Shown here one piece after another: positions 11,774 through 21,318 of a stretch of 64,000 nt of DNA. Both the position numbers and the translations under genes were made by a program. Under the pieces are notes generated by a model. That model saw nothing but the letters and a program-made list of their open reading frames with translations. It was not told the DNA's origin and ran no database searches. Location: positions 476,496 through 540,495 of the forward strand of contig WNKI01000001.1 in assembly GCA_015350385.1 (NCBI GenBank), given 5' to 3'. Position 1 is the first letter of the stretch. The number at the start of each line of letters is the position of its first letter. Origin of the DNA: Aculops lycopersici. Its lineage: Eukaryota; Arthropoda; Arachnida; Trombidiformes; Eriophyidae.

Positions 11774-13267
11774 TTAGAAGAAACTCCTAAGATGATCAGC
11801 CCATTGCCAATCGATTTGGCCAGGAGCCGGCATCTCGGAAACGATCGCCGGCTTCGAACCGATCTTACAAGGTTCAATCTCGCTGATGGTATTGGAGAAG
11901 ACCGACCAGCAAGAGGGACACTTGATACAGAGCAAACCACCTCCTCTCTTGAATTGCGACTCCATACGGTTCATGTCACCAATGCAGAGCACTCCCTTGT
12001 CTTGTTCCTGGGTGATGGCCCATTTACTGTGATCTTGGGTGTAAGTCCAAGTGACCTTGTTCTTGCCATTAATGAACTTCATCTCATCGATGTTGTTCAC
12101 CTGGAAGTCGTTCCTCGGACAGTATGAATCCAGTGGGTCACCTTTACCTTGGCGCCAGGTTTCCACGAACAGCGGCGAGTTTAGCTCTTTATCCAGCCAG
12201 CTAGCGTAGATGTCGTGATTGAATAGGCTCGACTTGGAGAAGAGCTCAAATGTTTGGCCTGCGGCGCTGGTGAACGTTTGAGCCAGTTGTCCTTGTTTCG
12301 TGAATCCTTTCCTGGACCTTGAATTAACAAACTTCAAATCTGGTATTAAAGCCTCGAGCTTTTCGCTAATCTCAGTCTCGTACCACTTAGGGTTCATGTT
12401 GACCAAGTGACGCACAATCTTGGCGCCGGAAACCTTGGCGTTGAAGGTGACGCAAATGAAGGTTTGTCCGTTCTTTGCCACGTTGCCTGGCATCGAGAGC
12501 TCCTCGTGAGACTCTACCGGAAATTGTGGTAACGAGTGGCTGACCCATAGGCCGGCATTGTTGGAGTCATCGATGATGATAGCACCCTTAGCGTGAGCTT
12601 TCTGACTCTTTCCTCCCCTCGAAGAACCAGAGTCGCTTTCGCTATCACTATCACTATCACTGTTCTTGGAGGCACGCTTGACACGCCTCCTCGGGCTCTC
12701 CCCTGCGGCGGCAATCTTCGCCTTCAGATAGGCTCTTCTGTGAGCAGCCTTTCTCTTCTCTTGTTCCTCCTCAGTCATTGGCGGGTCATCGTTGTACAGA
12801 AGTGTGTTGATGGACTTTTTTGAATTTCCATAAGCAACCGCAAGGGTTCTCATCAGTAACGAGTTGGGGTCGCTTAGAATCTTATCAGCACTGAACCTCC
12901 ATCTAAGGTCACTCGACGGTGAAGACGTCCGTATATTTTTCTTCTTGGCTGGAGGTGATTTTGTCAAGCAACTTGATAAACCCAAGTAGTCGATCAACAG
13001 GTCCTTGAAGCGAGACATAACAGTTCTCTTGGGATCTGGTTGCGGATGGCCGGCCTTAGCGGCGTCCTCACTTGTGAAGTACATATATCCATAGCCTGTG
13101 TTGAATGGGTGGCCTTCGCCAGATAGCTGGGGGAATTTGTAGCCTACGAACCAGTCTACTGGGTTGCCGTCATCGTCCAGACAACTTGGCGAAGCAGCCT
13201 CTGTGATCTCGCCAGCAAAGGCGAGCGATATGAGCAGCGTGGCCCAAACCAGCTTCTCAATTATCAT
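11774..13267 (-). CDS. DNase2: deoxyribonuclease II (acid DNase), secreted or lysosomal
   Basis: Acid endonuclease that degrades DNA from engulfed cells or food in lysosomes or the gut lumen. The 497-aa single-exon product starts at an ATG followed by a signal peptide (MIIEKLVWATLLISLAFAG). The family opening follows (CLDDDGNPVDWFVGYKFP, about 29-46). Later landmarks are GLWVSHSLPQFP, GQTFICVTF, HDIYASWLDKE, FVETWRQGKG and CIGDMNRMESQFKRGGG. The catalytic HxK motif is intact in DHSKWAIT (His about 413, Lys about 415), and the first PLD-type His is in WVSHS. The protein is about 130 residues longer than typical DNase II because of a basic/acidic insert around residues 165-225, with a poly-Glu/Arg part, an RRRVKR site and a Ser/Asp run. 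Cleavage at the basic site is a guess. Confidence 0.93.
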   Translation of the reverse strand: MIIEKLVWATLLISLAFAGEITEAASPSCLDDDGNPVDWFVGYKFPQLSGEGHPFNTGYGYMYFTSEDAAKAGHPQPDPKRTVMSRFKDLLIDYLGLSSCLTKSPPAKKKNIRTSSPSSDLRWRFSADKILSDPNSLLMRTLAVAYGNSKKSINTLLYNDDPPMTEEEQEKRKAAHRRAYLKAKIAAAGESPRRRVKRASKNSDSDSDSESDSGSSRGGKSQKAHAKGAIIIDDSNNAGLWVSHSLPQFPVESHEELSMPGNVAKNGQTFICVTFNAKVSGAKIVRHLVNMNPKWYETEISEKLEALIPDLKFVNSRSRKGFTKQGQLAQTFTSAAGQTFELFSKSSLFNHDIYASWLDKELNSPLFVETWRQGKGDPLDSYCPRNDFQVNNIDEMKFINGKNKVTWTYTQDHSKWAITQEQDKGVLCIGDMNRMESQFKRGGGLLCIKCPSCWSVFSNTISEIEPCKIGSKPAIVSEMPAPGQIDWQWADHLRSFF

Positions 13268-13893
13268 CTTTCTTTCTCTTTCTTTCGGGTGGCTAATGAT
13301 TGTATCCTACCATATACCTAGTTGATTAATGTTGAATACCCAAAACTCAGAACCAAAACCAGATTCTTCACTCTGGACTAGAGAAGTAGAGATTCGATTC
13401 TTGCCGCTGGTCCAAGTCGATGTTTAGATTGTTTGTTTGCTAGCTGTCGGCAGCGGCCTGTTGCTCTAGTCTGAGTTCAAGTGAAGGATGGGGCTTTTCA
13501 CGGCGCATTTGCCTGCTACAATGTTTACATATCACGGTGCAAGTGGCGGGGTACAGGCAACCGCAATGTTGGCTACGCGTAACGTTACGGGTTTATTAAT
13601 AGGAAGACACTAGCGACTTCACGCTGCCTGCTGATGGATAGAGATTGTCTTTTTGTGGTTGCCCTTTTGTGCCATGATAAAGGTTGCGGTCTCTGATTTT
13701 GAGCAGATCTCGCCGATCGTTACTATCATTTGAAAAGATCAAAATAGCTTTTTTTTAAGTAGGTGAGCTCATCCAGCTCCGTCATTTTTTACATGATTCC
13801 TAGTTTATCTGCTCGAGCTTCCGACCGATAGACTGTGTGTTTCGGCTAGTCAAAGTCATGATGCTCAAATGGGTAGAGAGTATCGATCACCAT

Positions 13894-13938
<45 letters not shown>

Positions 13939-14550
13939 GTATAAAGATACAAGTATGATCGGAAACACCAACTATGATCAAGGAATTTGGAGTAACATAA
14001 TTCAAAGCATACAACTATGACCAGCGCGGGCCATTCATCATCAATCGCCCTGAATGGATGTACTTAACGGACGTGTTTGCCGTCACCGTTATGCGAAAGT
14101 TTCAAGCGCTGCTGGTTCTGCGCCGGTCCGAGTGCAGAGCCACTTGTTGAATGGACCGCCGAGAACACATACATATCCCGCTAGATCTCATTGATCCATG
14201 CCAGGTTCACGATCGCGCCGCACCCACCACTTTAAGTGATGCCGTCAACCCGAGAAAGTTTGCAAACACCGGCACCAAACTGTCTCATCTCTCGGGTCTT
14301 TTGTTTACCTTTTTATTGAAATTTGGTTACGGTTTTAGGAGAAACAATATGAAAGCTTGGGTGTGATGTTTGTCCATTGTTGTTGATGTCGTTGATGATG
14401 ATGCTGTTGCTGTCACCATGACCGATCGACTTGAGCGATGTCACCTACTCTCAGACGACCACCGACTTTCAGACTCGCCACATGCCCATCCACCAACTTT
14501 CACCTTTCAACAAGAAACTTGATACAATCATATCAAAAAAACCTAACACC
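13268..14550. other. intergenic region between divergent DNase II and transglutaminase genes
   Basis: No supported coding sequence. It should hold both 5' flanks. A pyrimidine/purine-rich stretch lies immediately upstream of the DNase II ATG. An (AT)n microsatellite lies at about 13897-13935, and one CACTTGTTG motif at 14141-14149. Frames read from 14431 begin only with TTG and are probably the transglutaminase 5' leader. Confidence 0.5.
13897..13935. repeat. (AT)n microsatellite
   Basis: About 20 uninterrupted AT units, directly visible, in the intergenic stretch upstream of the transglutaminase gene. Confidence 0.9.
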
Positions 14551-16092
14551 ATGACACTTTCGATCTCAATTGTACTTTACACTATTCTACTCGTATCAAA
14601 CCTCGCAAGTGCAATATGCGCCGAGCAGATAACCCCAAACGAGGTAATTGGTATCGATACAGATATTCCTTTAAATACAGCTAGACATCACACTACTCTC
14701 TATGGGAGAGTTAACGGACGAGCCTCGGTTCTAAGGAGAGGCGAAACATTTAGCATCAATCTAAGACTTAGGCGACCTTATGACAGCACAACAGACAAAT
14801 ACAGGATTGAGTTTGCCACTGGATCGAATCCAAAACTTGACCAAGGCACTCTAGTGTACTTTCCTCCGACACAAACTCTCAACGAGACGGGTTGGGGAGC
14901 CCAGCTTCTTGGAACTGATAATGGAAATAGAAATTTACAAGTGTTGATCAATTTACCCCATGATATGCCCATTGGAGTTTGGCGTTTGAGAATAACCTCC
15001 AAGTTAGCAAGCACGAAAAAACTTGCGACATACTCTCTACACGAGCCGCTATACATAATTTTCAACCCTTGGTCCCCAAGAGATCCCGTGTACCTAGCGC
15101 GCGATGATGCCAGGCAAGAGTATTGCTTGAACGAAGTGGGCAAAATTTACATTGGATCTTATGCACAGCCTCTCGGTCGCCAATGGATTTATGGTCAGTT
15201 TGACCCTTCGGTTATGCAGGCTACTATGTACCTACTCGACAGAGTTATTCCGGATGTCAAGTCGCGAGCAGATCCAGTTATAGTAGCGAGAGCAGTATCG
15301 GCGCTAGTAAATGCCAACGAGGAAGGTGGACTTTTGGTTGGAAATTGGAGTGGCAGTTATGGTGATGGAGTCGGACCTTGGAAGTGGTCCTCGTCGGCAC
15401 CCATCTTCAGACAATACCTGCTCAATGGTGCACAGCCCGTCAAGTATGGACAATGTTGGGTCTTCGGAGGAGTCACTACAACAGCTTTAAGGACATTGGG
15501 AATACCCGCAAGAACAATAAGTAACTTTGTATCAGCTCACGACACCGACGCCTCACTTACAGTTGACAAGTTTTTCTCGACTTCAGGTGTGGAGATTGAA
15601 GGAGTCAATGGGGACTCCATTTGGAACTTCCACGTTTGGTCTGAGGCTTGGATGGCTCGCAACGACTTGCCGCCCGGATATGGGGGATGGCAAACGATAG
15701 ATGGAACGCCACAAGAGCGCTCAAATGGTCGCCATCAGCTAGGTCCCGCCTCGCTGGAAGCTGTTAAACAGGGAAGAGTCGACTATGGCTACGACACTGG
15801 ATTCGTCTTCGCCGAGATCAACGCCGACCAGGTGCATTGGCATCAGGATAGTAGATATATGTGGAGCTTCAAAAAGACTATGATCAAAACGGGTCATATG
15901 GGACGCAGAATGTTGACCAAGATGATTGGTGTGCTCAACAATATGGACCACGAGGATATCACTTACCAATACAAATTCCCTGAGGGATCACCAGAGGCTA
16001 GAGCGGCTAGAGATCAGGCCATCCGCTTGGCTGGACTGGCACCCCTGTTTGCGACTTCCTATCCAAGTGCCGGAAGGAGAGCAAGACAATAG
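14551..16092 (+). CDS. secreted transglutaminase lacking the C-terminal beta-barrels
   Basis: Calcium-dependent protein cross-linker (glutamine to lysine isopeptide bonds), as used in arthropod clotting and cuticle. The start was set at the ATG at 14551, which opens a signal peptide (MTLSISIVLYTILLVSNLASA). The longer frame upstream begins with TTG, and another ATG lies at 14482. Of 513 residues, about 35-170 form the N-terminal beta-sandwich. The core follows, with the triad Cys302 (GQCWVF), His361 (WNFHVWSEAW) and Asp384 (QTIDGTPQE). The triad spacing of 59 and 23 equals that of factor XIII. The core ends in the usual DITYQYKFPEGSPEARAAR helix, then a stop follows about 35 residues later. 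The two C-terminal barrels, about 200 residues in the family, are absent. No room is left for them because the next gene converges 73 bases on. Confidence 0.93.
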   Translation: MTLSISIVLYTILLVSNLASAICAEQITPNEVIGIDTDIPLNTARHHTTLYGRVNGRASVLRRGETFSINLRLRRPYDSTTDKYRIEFATGSNPKLDQGTLVYFPPTQTLNETGWGAQLLGTDNGNRNLQVLINLPHDMPIGVWRLRITSKLASTKKLATYSLHEPLYIIFNPWSPRDPVYLARDDARQEYCLNEVGKIYIGSYAQPLGRQWIYGQFDPSVMQATMYLLDRVIPDVKSRADPVIVARAVSALVNANEEGGLLVGNWSGSYGDGVGPWKWSSSAPIFRQYLLNGAQPVKYGQCWVFGGVTTTALRTLGIPARTISNFVSAHDTDASLTVDKFFSTSGVEIEGVNGDSIWNFHVWSEAWMARNDLPPGYGGWQTIDGTPQERSNGRHQLGPASLEAVKQGRVDYGYDTGFVFAEINADQVHWHQDSRYMWSFKKTMIKTGHMGRRMLTKMIGVLNNMDHEDITYQYKFPEGSPEARAARDQAIRLAGLAPLFATSYPSAGRRARQ

Positions 16093-16165
16093 TAGCAACT
16101 TTCTTGAATAACCTCTAGACATTTCACTATATGAACAAACTATAACTAGATTCCAAATTTTAATC

Positions 16166-17647
16166 TTAGATTCCAAATTGATCACCAGCAACCTTCTTTG
16201 ACTTGTTGCCGTAATGATCTCTGAGACTCTTGATCGAGTATAACACTAGACCTATGAGACTAGTTGTAACAACCTGAGTTAGACATGGCACATATGCAAT
16301 GAATATGTCGGGCGGTTGGAATGCAACCACTAGGGCCGCAAAAGCTACTCCAGAATTCCTATAAGTACTACTGATTGATATCGTGATCATGTGATCAAAA
16401 TCACGATGTATAATATATCCAAGTAAACCTGAGAAAATATATGTTGCACTTGTGACTATCAGGGCCATCAAAGTTATCGTCCAATTGAACATCTTGTAAA
16501 TATACCAATACGTCACAGAGCTAAATATTATAATGAATAATAATACAAACATTGTCAGTGGACGAAAGATTCTTTGTGATATTTGCTTCGCTCGCTTGCT
16601 GCTGCCAACTAAACGAGTACCAATTACTAAGGCAATGAGGAGAACCACCAAAGTTCTACCCAAATTCATGTAAGGCACCTTAATAGTATATTGTCCCTCG
16701 AGATCGATCGATTTATCCATTGCGTATAGAAATATTGGCATGGTTATGAGAGCGCCCACCGTTGAGGCAATCTGTAAACCTAAAGATAACTCCTTATCCG
16801 AGTCAAACATCACAGTCCATAGGACCGAAGCTGAGGCTGCCGGCCCGCAAGCATATATAAATGACCCAATCCTGTACATTGGTTGATCTTGGAAGAACAT
16901 GTGTCCAGCTATCCAGGAGGCCAATGGCATTACGGTGATTCCAATAAGGAATCCCAAGAATATAATCTTCGGCGTTTCAATCAACCTTTTGACATTGTCC
17001 GTATCTATTTGAGCGCCCAAGTTGATGTAAGAGACAGTGATAAAAACAATCACCGAGTACAGAAATATCTTGTCTAGAATTCCCTCCTTTCTGATAACAG
17101 TTATCCTAAGTCGACTCTGTCCACTTGGAATAGTCAATGATTGATTGCTAGGCGAGGCATTGGTAGTGTCGCCACTTGCATCATTAAGTAGATATGCTTT
17201 GAGCTCCAATGTAGCGTGGCCAATATAAGTAGATCTTAGATTCAATGTGTGATTCGATTGATAGTTGGTATCTTTTAGCTTGCTTAAGTCGATAGTGAGC
17301 AATTGGGGACTCGTAGAGTTTGTTTCATGGAATTCTAATATTTCCAACTGGGGTGATAGAGTAATTGGCTTTAATTCAACAACAATCATCTGAGCTTTAG
17401 ACGGCAGGGCAGTGTGGTCAACAAAGATGGAGCAATTGATCTGGCTCGAATTATCCATACTCATCTTTAGTCTATCCGGACTAAATCTGATGTCAACTTG
17501 GGGCTTGACCGGGTCAAGCGCCGATTGCGATTGAGGCGAGTTGGCCTCGACATCGGCACTTATGATGGTAAAACCGACAACAAGCCATAGGAAGACTGGT
17601 AACTCGAGAAACATCAAGGGCTTCATTCTTCTTCGTACTGGCGTCAT
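16166..17647 (-). CDS. SLC10-family (sodium/bile acid cotransporter-like) protein, SLC10A3/A5 type
   Basis: Polytopic plasma-membrane protein of the bile acid:sodium symporter superfamily. The substrate cannot be told from sequence. The 493-aa single exon starts at an ATG. It has a signal or anchor segment (about 10-30), then an extracellular domain of about 150 residues with several N-x-S/T sites. This arrangement is known from SLC10A3 (P3) and SLC10A5. Next is a transporter core of nine or ten helices from about residue 185: IFLYSVIVFITVSYINLGAQ, FLGFLIGITVMPLASWIAGH, the conserved YACGPAASASVLWTVMF (about 265-281), SLGLQIASTVGALITMPIF, and a last half with ISSTYRNSGVAFAALVVAF. It converges on the transglutaminase gene, with a 73-base gap between stop codons. 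Confidence 0.88.
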   Translation of the reverse strand: MTPVRRRMKPLMFLELPVFLWLVVGFTIISADVEANSPQSQSALDPVKPQVDIRFSPDRLKMSMDNSSQINCSIFVDHTALPSKAQMIVVELKPITLSPQLEILEFHETNSTSPQLLTIDLSKLKDTNYQSNHTLNLRSTYIGHATLELKAYLLNDASGDTTNASPSNQSLTIPSGQSRLRITVIRKEGILDKIFLYSVIVFITVSYINLGAQIDTDNVKRLIETPKIIFLGFLIGITVMPLASWIAGHMFFQDQPMYRIGSFIYACGPAASASVLWTVMFDSDKELSLGLQIASTVGALITMPIFLYAMDKSIDLEGQYTIKVPYMNLGRTLVVLLIALVIGTRLVGSSKRAKQISQRIFRPLTMFVLLFIIIFSSVTYWYIYKMFNWTITLMALIVTSATYIFSGLLGYIIHRDFDHMITISISSTYRNSGVAFAALVVAFQPPDIFIAYVPCLTQVVTTSLIGLVLYSIKSLRDHYGNKSKKVAGDQFGI

Positions 17648-18256
17648 AGTTTTACTAGGACCCCATTGGTTGGTAAGCGTGATATGCTACTGAGAATAAG
17701 TTCAAATGTACTCGTAAGTTAATGTTCTATAATAATGTAATGCTAAGAATTATAAGATATATTTATTATGAGAATATATAAGTTGTAATCCTGTAAAGTG
17801 GGCCACAATGTTTACAAAATTTCGATGGATTAAAGTATGCAACTTCTATGAGAATTTTTTCCTTCTCTCGCTCTCTCTTTCTTTCAGGACACACGGCGAC
17901 ATAACTCAAGGCGCATCTCGAAGTAAGAAGACCAGCGGCAACTACGGTGGCGCCAATGATGGCGACAACGATCCTCGCTGTGTAGACCTGAATGGGCCTT
18001 TGCAAATTGCAATGGCCATTGCCTTGCTGTGTGTGAGGTGCGACTTTTCCGCAGGTGGGTTTGCTAGAGGAAAGTTCATGCGTCTCACCCTCCGTCACTG
18101 ATGTTCGTGTGTCCCACTGAGTCTTTGTGTGCATGAGAGAGTGGAAATGGCAAGGAGATTAACTCGCCTGATGAGATCAAAAGCTGGCACAATTACGTTG
18201 CAGTCGTCTAGTTTCGATTGGTCTGTAAAGGTGCGTTAGTCGGCTAGTCTCTGCAG
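17648..18256. other. SLC10 upstream region and 3' flank of TFIIH p44 gene
   Basis: No coding feature is supported. It contains the 5' flank of the SLC10-like gene and the 3' UTR region of the p44 gene, both on the minus strand. A minus-strand AATAAA candidate (TTTATT) lies at about 17762-17767. The overlapping frames at 17766-18134 show no family signature. Confidence 0.45.
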
Positions 18257-19540
18257 TCAGTTGTTTGCAGTGGAGTTTTTGTTGCTGTTGGTTGAGTTGC
18301 CGGCCGGCGAGGCTCCTGTTCTCGTCGCCGCACAACCTGGACAATAATGCAAAGTTTCATGAACAAATATATCACAATCTAAACAGAATACTTGTTTGCA
18401 CAATGTGCATTGGGCGGCGTCGTTTTGTTCAGACTCCAAGGTCTTATCACAGGCGAAACAATTGATTCTGAGTTGTTGATTACTCGACTGGCTAGAGGCA
18501 CTTTGCTCGGCCACCTTGTACTCCTTGAATAGTTCCACCGGAAATAGGTGGTGGAATGAGCGAGCCAGATGGGCGGCCGACACGAGCGTCAGGCCACAAA
18601 CATGACAACCAATGGGTAGATCACAATATTTTGATTGGCACTGAGGGCAGTAGTAGCCATTGTGGCTAAAGTTTGTTCCCTTTTTCAAGTGGCAAGTGCA
18701 CATGGCGGGCGTTTCCTTGTCATCATGAACATATTGTGAAAATCCCATTCGGATAAGCGATGATTGGGTTCCCTTCTTTGCAGGTGGTGGGTTTAGGTGA
18801 TCGAATACCGCATCTTTGAGGTGACTGTCATCGATAATGACATCATATGAGCCTCTTGTTTCGGTCACGAGTGTCTTGCAAACCTTGACCTCGGCCGATA
18901 AACCCACAACAGAGCATCTAATGTTGTGAGATTTTAAAGATTGGATTGTTGCTTGTATGTCACCCGGATCGCATGTTGTCAGACTACCCATGATCACTAG
19001 AACTTCCTTGCTAGTGTGGTCAGGCATATGCCTGAGAGTTGTTTGGGCTGCCTCTAAAGAATTCTGCAACGATGGCTCTCCTGAGCAAGGGACATTCTTC
19101 AGTTTGGCTAAAGCTGCAACATGACCTCTCATGTCACTGCTCATCGGTGAGAGTATTTCAAACTTTTTATCTCTTGTCAATAAAATACCTATCTGACTGA
19201 TTGGGTTGAGACCAGAAAAATCAAGCAAAAACAACTCTAAGACCTTCATAGCGCAACTTATTCTTGAGGGTTTCAGATCTTTCTGAATCATTGCATCACT
19301 GAAATCTAAAACTATAAAGATGTGTCGCATAATACCTAGTCGGAGGTTCTTCTTTTGTAAAGCTCTACGCCTCTTGTTCCTTTGGAGCATCTCCTCGATA
19401 CTGGGTTGTAAGAGGCCATCCTCATTTTCTTTGATGGCCTCCCAACTTTTCTCGTAGTCTGTTTCCCAACGGTATCCTGTAATTGGTTCATCCGTGTCCA
19501 TTGGCACCAACTTATCAGCTGCTGCTTGATTGGATGCCAT
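18257..19540 (-). CDS. GTF2H2: general transcription factor IIH subunit 2 (p44/SSL1)
   Basis: Core TFIIH subunit that binds and stimulates the XPD helicase in promoter opening and nucleotide excision repair. The start was set at the ATG at 19540 in a strong CCCACCATGG context; an extra three codons upstream begin with GTG. The 427-aa product holds the SSL1/p44 N-terminal segment (YRWETDYEKSWEAI, about 23-36). A von Willebrand A-type domain (about 60-240) follows, with HIFIVLDFSDAM, LNPISQIGILLTRDKKFEIL and SKEVLVIMGSLTTCDPGDI. The C-terminal zinc-binding region has GYYCPQCQSKYCDLPIGCHVCGL and then a C4C4-type RING finger (CFACDK...C..C...CLDCDIFVHETLHYCPGC). Length is close to human p44 (395 aa). 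It is head-to-head with the proteasome beta-1 gene. Confidence 0.95.
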   Translation of the reverse strand: MASNQAAADKLVPMDTDEPITGYRWETDYEKSWEAIKENEDGLLQPSIEEMLQRNKRRRALQKKNLRLGIMRHIFIVLDFSDAMIQKDLKPSRISCAMKVLELFLLDFSGLNPISQIGILLTRDKKFEILSPMSSDMRGHVAALAKLKNVPCSGEPSLQNSLEAAQTTLRHMPDHTSKEVLVIMGSLTTCDPGDIQATIQSLKSHNIRCSVVGLSAEVKVCKTLVTETRGSYDVIIDDSHLKDAVFDHLNPPPAKKGTQSSLIRMGFSQYVHDDKETPAMCTCHLKKGTNFSHNGYYCPQCQSKYCDLPIGCHVCGLTLVSAAHLARSFHHLFPVELFKEYKVAEQSASSQSSNQQLRINCFACDKTLESEQNDAAQCTLCKQVFCLDCDIFVHETLHYCPGCAATRTGASPAGNSTNSNKNSTANN

Positions 19541-19881
19541 GGTGGGCACAATATGAATGTAACCTTGATGTAAGAAAATAAATTCAGCGATCTGGATCCC
19601 GCTAAAAATCTATTGACATCCACATGGGTAAATGAAGATTTTGGGCCAACAAAAAAGTGCGCTCACCTCAAAATCTCGGTGCATGCATCATTCGTGTTCG
19701 GCAATGCGGCTGTGCAAAAATTAGTAATAAATACGGAATCGCTTGTTTGCACGTTTAAACGACAGGGTCAATTATTATCCAACAATATCACCAACTACCT
19801 TATTATCTATCAGGTGACAGCATCGAATCTGTCACTATAATTAATTAGAGCTCACGAAAATATAAGTATAAATCTTCAAAA
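19541..19881. promoter_or_regulatory. shared divergent promoter of GTF2H2 and PSMB6
   Basis: Only 341 bases separate the two divergent ATG codons. The stretch therefore must hold both promoters and 5' UTRs. It is AT-rich with no obvious TATA box placed for either gene. Shared regulation is inferred from spacing only. Confidence 0.55.
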
Positions 19882-20556
19882 ATGTCGTTGGAAACACAAA
19901 TGCTCGACGGCCTCACCCCGGAATTCTTATCAAAAGAAGTATCAACTGGTACTACTATCATGGCTGTCGAGTTCAAAGATGGGGTTGTTATTGGAGCAGA
20001 TTCTAGAACCACAACAGGAGCATACATAGCTAACCGAGTGACAGACAAGCTTACTAAAGTCACTGATAAGATTTACTGTTGTCGGTCCGGTTCGGCAGCC
20101 GACACCCAAGCGGTTGCAGATATTGTCTCATATCGTCTAAACTTATTCCAGATGGAGAACAACGAGGAACCCACAGTCCACGCGGCTGCAAATGTATTTA
20201 GAGACATTTGTTACAATTATCGTGATCAATTGACGGCTGGTATTATCTGTGCTGGTTGGGATAAGAGAAACGGTGGTCAAGTCTACTGTATTCCCGTCGG
20301 CGGAATGCTAGCAAGAGAACCGATAGCCATTGGAGGCTCTGGATCATCGTATCTGTATGGTTTTGTGGACTCTGTGTACAAAGAGAACATGACAAAGGAG
20401 GAATGTGTCGAGTTTGTCAAGAAGGCTCTCAGTTTGGCCATGTCCAGAGACGGATCAAGTGGAGGTTGTGCGCGTATCGGTATTATCACCCAGGATGGAA
20501 TTGAAAGAAGAGTCTTCTTAGGTAGCGAGCTACCTTTGTACCTACCAGGTAACTAG
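19882..20556 (+). CDS. PSMB6: 20S proteasome subunit beta-1 (PSMB6), caspase-like
   Basis: Catalytic threonine-protease subunit of the 20S core, cutting after acidic residues. The 224-aa precursor has a 23-residue propeptide ending STG. Cleavage before TTIMAVEF exposes the nucleophile (Thr24, mature Thr1). In mature numbering, Asp17 and Lys33 of the active site are present. Position 45 is Arg (CCRSGSAAD), the S1-pocket residue that gives beta-1 its caspase-like specificity. GGSGSSYLYGF and SRDGSSGG, near the C-terminal half, also match. It is intronless, with an AATAAA about 30 bases after the stop. It is divergent from GTF2H2. Confidence 0.97.
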   Translation: MSLETQMLDGLTPEFLSKEVSTGTTIMAVEFKDGVVIGADSRTTTGAYIANRVTDKLTKVTDKIYCCRSGSAADTQAVADIVSYRLNLFQMENNEEPTVHAAANVFRDICYNYRDQLTAGIICAGWDKRNGGQVYCIPVGGMLAREPIAIGGSGSSYLYGFVDSVYKENMTKEECVEFVKKALSLAMSRDGSSGGCARIGIITQDGIERRVFLGSELPLYLPGN

Positions 20557-20584
20557 GTAGTGGGTATTTATCACGATTATGTGT

Positions 20585-20590
20585 AATAAA
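20585..20590 (+). terminator. polyadenylation signal AATAAA for PSMB6
   Basis: A canonical hexamer 29 bases after the PSMB6 stop codon, suggesting a very short 3' UTR. Confidence 0.7.
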
Positions 20591-20815
20591 TGATTTTCTA
20601 CATCTTTTGTATGTAATCCTGACCTCCCCCATTATTTGAAGCATAACTATCTATCTGCGCATCTCTGGCCAAAACTACAAGGCCACCTCGCCATTAGACT
20701 TGTTGTGCTTTGTCACTTCACCCCTCGATGGAATGTTAAAATTGCATATGCATTACTCTCATAATTAAATACGAAACAAGAAGCAACCTAAAAATATAGG
20801 ACCGCCACCGTGATC

Positions 20816-21043
20816 ATGACCCTTTCAACTTGGATATTTTTCACAATCTTCTGGCTGGTTGTTGGAGGTTTAGGCCGATCTATTGTTCCTAATGGACCAA
20901 ACAAAGGAGTGATCCAAGTTGGATTGGCCTTGTCAGCAGTTTGTTGCTATCTGATATGGCTAGTAGCTTTCATGTCCCAGATGAATCCTCTATTCGGACC
21001 CCAATTGAACAATCTAACCATGTCCCTCCTAGCTCGACAGTGA
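20816..21043 (+). CDS. ATP6V0E: V-type proton ATPase subunit e (Vo, M9.7)
   Basis: Small two-helix membrane subunit of the Vo sector of the proton-pumping V-ATPase, in endomembranes and acid-secreting plasma membranes. The start was set at the ATG at 20816; the frame two codons upstream opens with GTG. The 75-aa product (family about 80) has helix 1 (WIFFTIFWLVVGGLG), then the conserved VPNGPNKGVIQ loop. Helix 2 (ALSAVCCYLIWLVAFMSQ) and the NPLFGPQL tail follow, with a sequon (NLT) near the C-terminus as in animal subunit e. An AATAAA lies about 58 bases downstream. Conserved landmarks make this secure despite the short length. Confidence 0.94.
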   Translation: MTLSTWIFFTIFWLVVGGLGRSIVPNGPNKGVIQVGLALSAVCCYLIWLVAFMSQMNPLFGPQLNNLTMSLLARQ

Positions 21044-21100
21044 AATTGAGATTGTGACGATTCCAACACTCAAGAAGCCGATAACGATATAATGTTCCAA

Positions 21101-21106
21101 AATAAA
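21101..21106 (+). terminator. polyadenylation signal AATAAA for the V-ATPase subunit e gene
   Basis: A canonical hexamer 58 bases after the subunit e stop codon, on the same strand. Confidence 0.65.
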
Positions 21107-21318
21107 CCACATCACGGCAGATCAAATCAAGATCCAAGTCAATGAAGTGAGAATAGTATAATGAGACTCTTTACTATGATCAAAATTTGCTTTAGTTATC
21201 GCTTGTTAGAGATGAAATGATAAAATGTTCATTGTGTAGTATTGCATATATTAGGTGAGCGTCCTCGAAATAATTCAAAATTTATCCAGACTCAAGTTGG
21301 TGGGATTGCTGATATTCC

